A program made the position numbers and the translations under genes. A stretch of 12,309 nucleotides of DNA from Ophiosphaerella korrae (taxonomy: Eukaryota; Ascomycota; Dothideomycetes; Pleosporales; Phaeosphaeriaceae): the NCBI GenBank assembly GCA_028456385.1, contig JALNQF010000867.1, forward strand, positions 1 through 12,309, written 5' to 3'. Below, piece after piece: positions 1 through 8,869 of the stretch. A model generated the notes under the pieces. That model was given only the letters and a program-made list of their open reading frames with translations. It was not told the origin of the DNA and did no database searches. Each line of letters begins with the position of its first letter. The stretch's first letter is position 1.

Positions 1-75
<75 letters not shown>
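1..75. repeat. (TAG)25 microsatellite, cut by the window edge
   Basis: Twenty-five uninterrupted TAG units start at the first base, so the true array is longer to the left. It grades directly into hexamer arrays of the same TA/AG vocabulary. TAG is what a CAG repeat becomes when every CpA is converted to TpA, so it could be a RIP-altered CAG array. It could equally be an original TAG repeat. Confidence 0.97.
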
Positions 76-77
<2 letters not shown>

Positions 78-141
78 AGTATAAGTATAAGTATAAGTAT
101 AAATATAAGCTAAAGTAAAAGTAAAAGTAAAAGTAAAAGTA
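76..141. repeat. Compound hexamer arrays (TAAGTA and AAAGTA units)
   Basis: About four and a half TAAGTA units are followed by a run of AAAGTA units. Together with the preceding TAG array they form one compound simple repeat. A perfect 20-bp palindrome of the form AAAG-T6-A6-CTTT follows at 162-181. Confidence 0.9.
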
Positions 142-1254
142 GTAAAAAAGTTTAAAAACTTAAAGTTTTTTAAAAAACTTTTAACTTTTTCTTTAAAGCT
201 TTATAAGCTTAAGTAATAATAAAAGTAATAGTAGTATAGTAAGTAATTTTAAAGTTATAATATAAGTTAGTTAACTAATATTAGATAAAAAGCTAAAGTA
301 GCTCTTAAAGTAGTAAATTAAAAAGCTAGAGTAGCTTTTTAAATTAACTTATATAAGAATATAGTTATAGCTACTAGTAGTATAGTATATATAATACTAA
401 ACTTTTTTTTAAAAAAAGTTATAGTAGCTTTTAATAAAGTAGTTTACTAATATACTATAAGTATAGTAAAAGTAAAGCTTTTTATAAAGATAACTTATAA
501 CTACTTAAAAAAAAAAAAAAGTAAAAGTATTTATAGTACTAAAGTTATTTTTAACTAAGTTTAAATAACTACTATATAACTTACTTAAAAAATATATTAT
601 AAATTAAATCTTTACTTTATATAATTTAAGTACGCTTATAGTAGTAAGTAAGTTATATAAGCTATTTAAGCTACTTTATTATATATAAGTAGTTTAGCTT
701 AAATACTTCTTTAATTAATAATTATCTTTTACTTATTTTTAAGCTTATATTTTATAATAGCTAGTAAAGTTATAAAGATTTCTTTTTAAATCTTTTTAAA
801 ATAACTTTATATATATAATTATATAATACTTATACTATATATATAGTATTTTTTTAGTTTATATATTTTTTACTAGTACTTTTAAAGCTACTAGTCTTAA
901 ATAGCTAAATTTTATATACTAAAGCTTTTTAGCGTTTAATTTTAAAGCTATTATCTATAATTATATTTATTATAGTAAAGTAAAGTTATACTTATATAAA
1001 AGCTTTACTAGTATAATACTATTATATAGCTTTTTAATTTTTAAAGTTATATTATATCTTTAATACTATACTTTAGCTAATTTAAAATAAGCTTCTAAAA
1101 TAATATTAATATAAAAGCTTTTAACTACTACTATATCTAAAAACTTAAAATTTTAGTATAGTTTCTATTAACTCTATTAAATATATTTTAAATATATATA
1201 TATTTTTTTTACTTAAAATAAAAAAAAATTAAGTACTTACTTTTATATAGTTAA

Positions 1255-1301
1255 TGTTGCGAGATATAAGCTTAGAAATAAGTAGGAGATAATTATTAAT
1301 T
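1255..1301 (+). repeat. Dispersed repeat, less mutated copy
   Basis: This 47-nt segment begins TGTTGCGAGA and aligns to 2769-2816. There are nine substitutions and one single-base indel. All nine substitutions read G or C here and A or T in the other copy, the RIP direction. Similarity fades quickly outside the segment. The element type is unknown. Confidence 0.7.
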
Positions 1302-2768
1302 AAAGAGCTATCTAAGCTAGGCTACTTATATATAGTAGAGTAGCTCGAATAGCTTATATAGCTTACTTACTACTATAGGCTTACTTAAATTATATAGAGT
1401 AAAGCTCTAACTTATAATAGTTAACTCTAAAAGTTTTTATAAAAGTTTTTAGTTTTATTAAGTATAATAAGTTAACTACATATAGTACTACTTTATTATT
1501 AAGTATAGTACTTTCTAAAAGTAAGTAAGTATTAAAATCTATTATTAAGTATACTTTTAAAACTAGTTTAATTAGTATATATAAATTTATTAAAATAGCT
1601 TAAAACCTTTTAAAAAAAAGCTTTTTTTATAAAGTTTAAGCTAGCTTTAAAAACTTTTTATAAGTTTATTAACTTTTTTTTACTTAGTAATTCTTTAAGT
1701 ATAGCTAAGCTTATATCTTTTAAATAATTTAAAAAAATTATTTTTTTATTACTATTTTTTTTAGTAATTTACTTATAAAAGTAGTCTAAAGCTTATAGTA
1801 TATATTAGCTAGCTAGTAGTAAGATTTTTTATATAAGTACTATTTTAATTTTTAATTAGAGCTTAATACTTATATTAAAGTTATACTTAATATAGTAAAA
1901 ACTTTTACTTTTAAATTAGTTATATAAAGTTTATATTTTTATAGTAAATCTAAGTAAATACTACTAATTTACTTTAGTATAAAAAGTTTTAAGCTAAGTA
2001 CTATACTTTAAATTACTACTTAGTTTATTATTTTAGTTTAGTTTAAAGCTAACTTATAACTTAAAGCTTTTAAGAAATCTTATATTATAAAGTCTTTTAT
2101 TATATTATTAATTTTATATACTATAGCTTATTTATATAAGTAGTTTTACTTATTATACTAAAAATTTAGTATTTACTTTTTTTACTTTATTTTAAGTAAG
2201 TAAACTCTATATTATACTTAAATAAAGTTACTAGTACTTATATTTAGTAGTATAAGTAGTTTCTTTAGCTTTTATATTTACTTTTAGAATATAGCTTTAT
2301 TTTTAGTATATATTATTATTTTTACTATTAAGATATATCTTAAATTTACTATTATATTAACTTATATACTAAATACTTTTAAATATACTACTTTTAAGTT
2401 CTAACTATTTCTTTTTATAAAATATATATTAATAGTAAGTTTATAGCTTATAAGCTTAAGTTTAGTAAACTCTTTTAAGATTACTTTTAAGTATTCTAGC
2501 TCTAATATATATATTACTAGCTTTATCTTTTTTTAAGTTAATAAAATCTTATATACTTAGCTTTAAAGTATTATAGTAAAACTATAGAAACTAAAGTAGT
2601 TTCTAAAAGTACTTTTTAAGCTTTATAGTACTTTTATTAAGTATAGTAATAATATTAGATAATATTATAAAAGTTTAAGTAATAAATTAAAATATACTAA
2701 GCTTATAATTTTTAGCTATAGTATATAAGATAAAACTATTAGATATTCTTTAGTACTAAGCTTATAAC

Positions 2769-2816
2769 TATTATAAGATTATAAACTTAAAAATAAATAG
2801 AAAATAATTATTAATT
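2769..2816 (+). repeat. Dispersed repeat, more mutated copy
   Basis: This is the partner of 1255-1301. At the nine differing sites it carries A (eight) or T (one) where the other copy has G or C, and it has one extra T. It shows two copies of one repeat that have suffered RIP to different degrees. Confidence 0.7.
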
Positions 2817-3015
2817 CTAAGTAGCTATAAAAGAGATAGTTTATATATCTATATAAAATTACTAGATTCTTTAGTTCTTTTTATTCTATTTAAGTTTTAT
2901 ACTTATTTAATTTTAGCTTTATTTATAAAGCTTTATATTATACTAAAAATTATTAATTTTTTATAATACTTAGTACTAAGTACTCTTAACTTATTTAATA
3001 GCCTAATTTTACTAT

Positions 3016-3501
3016 TTTATCTATATTATATATATAGTATAGCTTAATATTATATTATATAATTTTTTAGTAAAATATATTTAAATAAAGTTTATATTTC
3101 TTAAAACTATTAGTAGATTTATAGTTAGTATTAAGTATAGTAGCTTATTATATAATAAGCTTATTAGTATATTTAGTAATAAAGTAATTAACTTTACTCT
3201 TTTTAACTTTTTTTTAAGTAATCTAGAATATAAAATTTTATATTATTTACTTTAATACTAGTAGCTTTTTACTATAGAGTTTACTATAATACTTTATTAC
3301 TTTTTATTATTATTATAAGTTAAGTAAATACTTATCTTAAGCTTTTATAGTATATAAGTACTACTTTCTTTAATACTTTTATATTAGTATTACTTATTTA
3401 CTATTATACTTTATTATAATATTTTTATAATTAGGTTTTTTTTTTATACTTAGTAATTTTATAGCTTTAATTATAGCTATAATATTATTTATATTAGTAG
3501 A
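3016..3501 (-). pseudogene. Pogo-type (DDE_1) transposase relic, N-terminal half, RIP-inactivated
   Basis: Reading the minus strand from 3501 to 3016 in one frame, without an indel, gives about 160 codons in the order expected of fungal pogo-like transposases. First comes a psq-type helix-turn-helix, read as INNIIAIIKAI followed by KPNYKNIIIKY. A CENP-B-like middle part follows. Then comes KYKLYLNIFY, stop, KII, stop, YNIKLYYIYNIDK. The family pattern at the end is KY..YF.LL..KI..YNI.P..IYNMDE, so the first catalytic Asp is the D in YNID, codon 3021-3019. The stops are TAA/TAG, as expected from CAA, CAG or TGG after C-to-T change. Downstream, toward lower coordinates, I could not recognise the second and third catalytic motifs. 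That part is either too mutated, interrupted by another element, or missing. It belongs to a different lineage from the plus-strand pogo relic at 7937. The family call rests on motif order read by eye. Confidence 0.68.
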
Positions 3502-4289
3502 GTTATTAATTATTAAAGTTAAGATAAAAAAGTATACTATACTAAAAAAAGTTTATTTAGTAACGTAGATTATTAGGTAAAAACTTATACTATAAGTATT
3601 TAGAATATTACTAATCTAACTTAAAGTTAGAAGTAATACTAATACTTTTAAAGCTATAGTACTTACTAGCCTAGCTAATATATTTCTAAAGCTATCTTAT
3701 ATATTTTAAAATATAGTCTAATATATAGTAATACTTACTTTATAATATAGATATATACTATTATAATACTTTTTAGAACTTACTATTATTTTTTTTACTA
3801 ACTAAATTAAAAACCTAATTAAGCTTTACTATATCTTTATACTTTTTAAATCTACTAGCGCTAATTTCTAAACTAAGTAGTAGCTAAGACCTAGTTTTAG
3901 CTTATTAAAAGAAATATAATAAAGTAAAAGAAGTACTAAATAAAGTAGAATATAGGTAGCGCTTTAGTATATAAGTTAAGTATTACTAGCGTAATACTAT
4001 TGTTATAAGTATATATAAAGGTAGAAAAGCTATATATATTTTAGTAATATAGCTATTATATAGTTAAATAAATAGTAGCTCTTTATATAAGTACTATAAT
4101 CTCTAGAGCTATAGAAGCGTACTCTAGTTTAAGCTCTAAAGATTACTAAGAGCTTTAGATTATTTATATTTAGGAGAGATAAGTACTAGTAGAGCTATAA
4201 TAGTAGTTATACTTAGTAAGACTCTACACTATTTAGAGCTATATATAGTACTCTCTTCTTTAGCTATATCTATAAACTATTACTTCTAG

Positions 4290-5021
4290 TACAAGGTTAG
4301 AGTAGGTATAGGTTAGCTATCTTTTTGTTAGTAGTAACGATTTACTCCTTAGTGCTACCTAACGCTAATACATTGCAACTAAGATACCCCTCTCTACGTA
4401 CTGCTTATGTATACTTTTTAACTATCTTTTCTAATATCGCCTAAGTATGTAATAAGCACTTTTATTAGAGGACATAATATTTAGATATTAGCACCTTAAA
4501 CAAATAATATGCATGCTTGTTACTTCTACTATTGAGCTACTATAGGCTAAAATTTACAGAAGAAATAGGTAGGATTGACGGCACTTTTTGGTCCTTTTGA
4601 CTCTACTGACTACAGGATAACGACGCTGACACCGTTAGGAATAATTAACATTAGGGTTGGTATATGAGACCTTGACGACTATTCTTTGCTATATTTGCTG
4701 CCGCCCTACAGCAAATGCTACCTACTACTCGCCGGGGTTGCTTACCTTGACTTGCTGGATAACTCGAAAAGCGAGAATTACAACAGAAGCCTCGCTACGG
4801 AGGTAACAGTAGTAATTGGTCTAGTGACGATGTTTTATGTGACGAGGGATGGCCTCATTTCCAAATCTGACAGACTAGCATATCACCACGCTGGCACCCC
4901 ATACAGCCAATCTGAACACAAATTGCGCGACTGCTTTAAGGCCGATGAATTCAAAAATATTGCGTAATCCGCTATTACCCCTCGGAGCTCTATTAAGTCT
5001 TGAAGAGCTTATTTACTCGAT
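4290..5021. other. Transition zone between repeat block and gene island; no gene supported
   Basis: Composition rises gradually from about 4290: CA, TG, CC and GG steps reappear, first sparsely and then normally from about 4560. This suits single-copy DNA touched by RIP leaking from the adjacent repeats. An open stretch on the plus strand, 4686-4967, has 94 codons but opens with TTG, has its first in-frame ATG only 45 codons before the stop, and resembles nothing I know. The 3' end and terminator of the transporter gene must lie in the right-hand part. An AAATAA at 5010-5015 (minus) is only a few bases past the stop codon, probably too close to serve as the poly(A) signal. Confidence 0.6.
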
Positions 5022-6924
5022 TCAATATCCGTGCAAATTGACATTCTCTGTCATAGACTCCCTAATCTTCTTATTCTCCTGAACAAGCAAGTGCCGAATC
5101 GTCCACACGCAAGCAATGGCGCAAAGCGCAAGGCCAGCAGATGCGCCAAACCCGATTCCGTAACGCGGCTCGTCTGATTTTGGCCACAGGTATGCCCCAT
5201 AGATGTATCCGATTTGACCTCCCACATTGATGATAGCGAGGGCGACCTACATTCGATGATATCAGCGTGGTTCACTGTGTCAGGATCTGGTGAATGGGAA
5301 TGTCAACATACAGCTTTCTTCTCTTTGGTCTGACCTAATGTGCTAGATGCCCATCCTATGAGGACGGAATTCACAGAATACGTGCCAACGGGGAAGATAA
5401 AACATGCAATGTAACGCCCTGCTGTGCTAAGAGTGCTCGCAGCGATCACGAACCCAATAATGGCAACGAACAAACCGCAGGTTATGTGCCACGTGCGCTC
5501 GTGTATGCGGCCAGAGTTCCAGCCTGTTAGAATGCTTATTGCGCTGGCGAAGAGGAAGGGTGGACATGTTAGAACAAGGGTAATCGTGCGATTGAAGCCA
5601 AGTGTCTTGACAATGCTAGTGTGAAGTTGGTAAGAGAATGCTCGATGGTGGTTCAGAATGGGTCGCTTACGTGGGGAAGAAAGAGTTGAATGAGTTACCG
5701 CCGAAATGGAAGCTCTGCATAAAACAGAAAATCCAGGTTTTCTTGTCCTTGCAGGCTTGTTTTAGGCCCTCCATCATGTTGGCGTCCCCCAGCGCGTTGC
5801 CCACTCTGTCGCGTTCCATGCGTGCGTGGGCTATTTCTCGTTCATGTTGTGTGAGCCAGCTCGTGGTAAGAGGGGTGTTGGGTAGAAGCCAGAAGCCGAA
5901 TAAAGCTACTACGCCGGTCACTGAGCCTTCGCTGCAAATTGTTAGAAAGAATTGATTCTTCCAGTAGCGCCACTTGCATGATGAATAGCCATTTCCAACC
6001 TGTCAGGCCCCGCATTCCATCTATACCAGCGAATACTCCGGCCGCTATCAGTCCCTTCGATCTCATGTTAGAGGAATCATCTGGAGGATTTGGCTGCTTA
6101 CCGCAAAACCGGTAGCCAGAATCTGCGCGGAGTACAGCAGAGCAATGCGAGTGGCAACCTCCTTCCGCGTATAGAAGATGGAAAGCATATACAGCCCACC
6201 AGGATAAAACTATTCCTCATGTCAGCCGAAGTTTTAATGTCTCTAGTGCAGTAAACCTACCGGAGCTTCAGTCACACCTAAAAAGAAGCGACAAACAACA
6301 AGTCCTTCATAACTCTGGACTAGACCGGAGCAGGCGGATACTACAGCCCAAATCATCATCCATGTGCTCATGTACATCCCCGGCTTGACCCGGGTGATAA
6401 GCATGTTGGAGGGGACCTGCATAAGCACATATCCCACAAAAAGGCTTCATCGTTAGCTTCAAGAATGTCCTTTCTGGAGTCGACAACTTACATGCTAACC
6501 GTAGTGTTGAATTGAACCCCAGTCATACCCAGATCATGTTCCAAATTGTTCAATCTGGCTTGGGCAATTGCGTTTCGATCAATGTAATTCTATGCGAAGC
6601 TGTTACTCATATAACCTTGCAGTGAGTATTCGATTAACGCCTACAAGGAAGTACATCGTGAATAAGATCGGCTGAAACATTATTAGAGGATTGATCCCAC
6701 GGTGGAGTTCGAATGAGACATACCATAAGCCTCTGATCAATCTTGCGCACGAGAGCGATTTCCTCGGGGTCAGTCTTCGCAAACGCACCAGTGCGATCAA
6801 CTTTTCCGTGAGCAACAGGATTAGATTCGTCATCAGCATATGGATTGACCTGTTCCACGGTATCCGTTGCGCGCTTCTCGTGCCGCGTGGCTTGGGGCAG
6901 CGTCTGCTGATCTTTCGCATCCAT
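5022..6924 (-). CDS. MFS transporter, allantoate/nicotinate permease (Dal5/Tna1, ACS) family, nine exons
   Basis: Predicted plasma-membrane symporter for a small organic anion or vitamin-like solute; the substrate cannot be told. Exons (minus): 6924-6724, 6671-6645, 6589-6492, 6444-6261, 6209-6102, 6054-5978, 5931-5671, 5615-5312, 5246-5022, totalling 1485 nt and 494 residues, normal for the family. The splices restore the family sequence throughout and leave no internal stop. Landmarks: hydrophilic tail 1-50, ALVRKID near 57-63, YIDRNAIAQARL near 78-89, VPSNMLITRVKPG at 119-131, CRFFLGVTEAPFYPG at 160-174 (family signature at TM4), GWKWLFIIEG at 225-234, NTPLTTSWLT near 250-259, FNSFFPT before residue 320, GQTKEKKAVALAIINVGG around 413-430, SDEPRY at 444-449. 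The ATG at 6924 is the first after an in-frame TAA at 7026 and has context AAGATGG. Introns 3, 6 and 7 are phase 2, the others phase 0. No RIP-type stops despite mutated flanks. Family assignment is strong; function of the locus is inferred. Confidence 0.93.
5932..5977 (-). other. GC-AG intron 6 of the transporter gene
   Basis: This 46-nt intron has donor GCAAGT and acceptor TTGCAG, with a CTAAC branch sequence 10 nt before the acceptor end. Splicing joins AT to C, giving Ile-Glu-Gly and the family motif WLFIIEG. The only nearby GT donor, four bases downstream (CAA then GTGGCG), leaves the reading frame out of phase with the next exon. GCAAGT is the usual donor of the minor GC-AG intron class. 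Confidence 0.85.
6645..6671 (-). other. 27-nt internal exon 2 of the transporter gene
   Basis: This nine-codon exon (PILFTMYFL) lies between a 52-nt intron (6672-6723, donor GTATGT, acceptor TTTCAG) and a 55-nt intron (6590-6644, donor GTAGGC, acceptor GCATAG). It supplies the start of TM1 and is required for the family sequence RLM-PILFTMYFL-NYIDRN. Both flanking introns are phase 0, so skipping it would drop nine residues without shifting the frame. Confidence 0.85.
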
Positions 6925-7150
6925 CTTGTCGATGTTTGTAGGAGCAACAATTCTTGTACAAGCGCGAAGCGCGAGGCGATGCTTCCGAAAAGTCCAACCC
7001 CGAAAGGTGTGCGGTCTACATGTTTAACTTATACAGCATTCTTCCTCGCATGCTTGATCGGCAATACGTAGGTTCTGGGTGGGGATCGCATCTACCCCGC
7101 TCAATACTTAGGGCTTATTCGCTGCAAAGAATGTGATCTGACCGTTATCA
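6925..7150 (-). promoter_or_regulatory. Upstream region of the transporter gene, with TATA-like and GATA-type sites
   Basis: Reading toward the gene on the minus strand, a TATAAGTT sequence lies at 7034-7027, about 105 nt before the ATG. A TGATAA site lies at 7150-7145, about 220 nt before it. TGATAA fits the HGATAR consensus bound by fungal nitrogen-regulatory GATA factors, which control several Dal5-family permeases. One site is weak evidence and occurs easily by chance. No upstream ATG lies in frame between the TAA at 7026 and the start codon. Confidence 0.35.
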
Positions 7151-7490
7151 GCGAAACGAATACGAAAAAACGGATTGATCAAATGCTTCAAGGCTTAGCT
7201 CCAGAACAAGAGCTTGGCGGAGTGTACGTCTCCGAGCTAGATTCGTCGCTCGATCACTGTGATGAAGTTAAGAGTAGTGTAGTCTTGAAAGCCTTCGTAT
7301 TCATTAGTGTTGTAGCAGAGTCGGGTTGAACCTAAGAGGATGGTAGGTACCCTAGAAATTCAAATTAGAATACGGAATAGCTGCAGAGACAGATGTCGTA
7401 AGCCAAGGCATTATCTCTATAAGACTAAGGAAGGCACTACATTAATAATCTTGCCAAGGAACCTATATAAGCTATTAGAGCTAGGGTAAC
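7151..7490. other. Gene-free edge of the island
   Basis: Composition is normal to about 7440, then AT content rises over some 60 bases into the repeat block. I see no reading frame of useful length, no tRNA cloverleaf and no convincing regulatory site. Confidence 0.6.
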
Positions 7491-7491
7491 A

Positions 7492-7530
7492 ATACTAATA
7501 CATAATATATACAATATAAAGTATTAGTAT
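7492..7530. repeat. Inverted repeat at the island border
   Basis: Perfect 10-bp arms, ATACTAATAC at 7492-7501 and GTATTAGTAT at 7521-7530, are separated by 19 nt. They sit where normal composition gives way to RIP-saturated DNA. In DNA this AT-rich, such arms can arise by chance. Confidence 0.5.
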
Positions 7531-7545
7531 ATTATCTAACTATAA

Positions 7546-7616
7546 GTTAGCTAAAGATACTATAGTAAAGTTAGCTAAAAATACTATAGTAAAGTTAGCT
7601 AAAAATACTATAGAAA
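7546..7616 (+). repeat. 24-bp tandem repeat, three copies
   Basis: Units start at 7546, 7570 and 7594 with GTTAGCTAAA. Units 1 and 2 differ by a single G/A. Unit 3 lacks one T near its end. The array lies just inside the AT-rich block and about 320 bp before the start of recognisable pogo transposase. It could be a subterminal repeat of that element. Confidence 0.9.
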
Positions 7617-7936
7617 TAGCGCTAGGCTATATATATAATAACTACGCTAAGCTAGAGTTAGTATATACGTAGATCTTAGTAAGCTTAACTTAGCTCTAAT
7701 ATAAGATTATTAAAATATATTAATATTATATTTATAATACTTATTATTAAAAAAATAGTTTATAAAACTCTAGTATAAAATATAAGTTAATAAAATAGTA
7801 GTAATTAAGTAATATATTTTATAACCTAACTAGCTACTTTTTTTAGTACTATAAATACTACTTCTATATTACTATATTATAGTAATAATAAAAAGTTAAT
7901 TCTCTATATAAAAGTAAGTTTAAGCTTATTTTTAAA

Positions 7937-8869
7937 GCTTTATTTCTAAGCTAATTTAAAAGCTAATAATATATTACTACTACTTATAATACCGATTACT
8001 AATAGCTTTTTAAGTAACTTAAAAGAATTATACTTTAAACTACTATATATACTAATTACTAGAAACTTTTTTTTAATAAAGAGAAAATAATTATTAACTA
8101 TATTTTTAACTTTAATTAATAAGAATTTACTCTTTAGCTTTATAAAGTAGTTAATATAGCTAATAAACTACTACTAGTATAAAGTAAATAGCTTATAAGT
8201 ACTAGCTTAAATATTTTATAATAAATTTAGAAAAGTTTAAAATAGTATTTAAATAAGTAAAAAACTACTAGAAAATACTCTAAAAAGAATTTAAAGTTAT
8301 TAGTGCGTAGTTTAAGCTTATAGAAAAAAACTAAAGCTTAGTATAAAGTAGTAAATAAAGATATCTATAACTTTAAAAAAACTAGCTTCTAAATAAAAGT
8401 AATTAAGTTTATAAAAGTTATTATAAGCTTAAAAATATATTAATAACTAATATTTACTTAAAGTAGTAATTATAAGTAAGTTATAGTTATTTAAAGTATT
8501 TATATAGTAAAGTATACTATATTACTATTTATTATTTATAAAAAGTATATTTATATCTTTACTTAATATAAAAATATAAGTATACTACTAAACTAAAAGC
8601 TTTTAGATTTAGAAAATAGATAAATAATAAATATACTTAGCTTAAAGTAGTTAAAGTTATTTAATATATATATAAAAGTATACTAAGTAAAAGTATACTA
8701 GTAACTTATTTTAGATAGCTATAAGAGCTTCTTTAACTTAAAGTTTAAAAACTACTACTTTAAAAGTAAGATCTTTACTTTTTATATACTTACTTATTTA
8801 TTATATATTTTCTAGCTACTTAATATATTATACTTATTACTATTAAAGTATAAGTACTTTAATTATATA
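7937..8869 (+). pseudogene. Pogo-type (Tc1/mariner superfamily, DDE_1) transposase relic, RIP-inactivated
   Basis: A single frame, 311 codons without an indel, follows the fungal pogo transposase from its N-terminal DNA-binding part to past the third catalytic site. A psq-type helix-turn-helix lies near 7937-8035. The CENP-B-like domain follows from about 8075 (KEKIIINYI, then EFTL, stop, LYKVVNIANKLL). The catalytic domain begins with DIYNFKKTSF at 8360-8389, where the family has DIYNFDETGF. Then come ILLFIIYKK for the family's IPPFIIYKG, LILDSYKS at 8705-8728 for LILDGHES, and LLNI around 8822 for PLDVG, with the third catalytic Asp now Asn. Every replacement except the first Asp to Lys fits C-to-T change on one strand or the other. 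The stops are TAA/TAG at expected Trp, Gln or Arg positions. It is non-functional. The C-terminal tail after 8869 is unclear. Confidence 0.87.

Larger units (their letters stand above)
142..4290. other. RIP-saturated AT-rich repeat block, left
   Basis: There is no open gene here. The sequence is built almost only of TA, AA, TT, AG, CT, GT and AC steps. From the left edge to about 1250 I find no CA or TG dinucleotide; the first TGs are at 1255-1259 and the first CA near 1478. C survives mainly before T and G mainly after A. This is the footprint of C-to-T mutation on both strands (RIP) acting on repeats. Stops are dense in all frames. Recognisable content is limited to the pogo relic at 3016-3501 and the short repeat pair at 1255 and 2769. 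From about 3860 to 4290 the sequence keeps more GCG/ACG and has TATATAAAG-like motifs (near 4013), which would suit a less mutated LTR, but I could not delimit one. Confidence 0.85.

Noticed and set aside
2000..3010. Continuation of the minus-strand pogo frame into the catalytic domain
   Set aside because: The frame is no freer of stops than the composition predicts and shows no DG[HN] or PLD motif, so I end the feature near 3016.
4652..4661. TTAGGG-like word resembling a telomere repeat
   Set aside because: Only a single unit is present, in an internal position beside a gene.
4686..4967. Open stretch of 94 codons on the plus strand
   Set aside because: It begins with TTG rather than ATG, its first ATG leaves only 45 codons, it has no recognisable domain and lies in a partly mutated transition zone. 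I do not call it a gene, though an exon remnant cannot be excluded.
5424..5955. Plus-strand reading frames of 66 and 105 codons opposite the transporter
   Set aside because: They are antisense shadows of exons 7 and 8; the minus strand carries the conserved family sequence in these positions.
5022..6924. Calling the transporter a pseudogene because its longest uninterrupted frames are short
   Set aside because: All interruptions coincide with introns carrying proper donors, acceptors and mostly CTAAC branch sequences, and the joined exons give a full-length protein of normal size.
6603..6950. Continuous minus-strand frame through intron 1 and exon 2
   Set aside because: It is in a different frame from the MDAKDQ start of exon 1, and after exon 2 it leaves the family sequence. 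The spliced model restores the family reading throughout.
6691..7136. Plus-strand frames of 126 and 60 codons over exon 1 and the upstream region
   Set aside because: They overlap exon 1 and the promoter antisense, resemble nothing known and are explained by the open complementary codons.
8081..8098. Similarity of GAGAAAATAATTATTAAC to the repeat at 1255-1301
   Set aside because: Only about 19 of 23 positions agree, one difference is a transversion, and here the bases are explained as transposase codons (EKIIIN). Probably coincidence.
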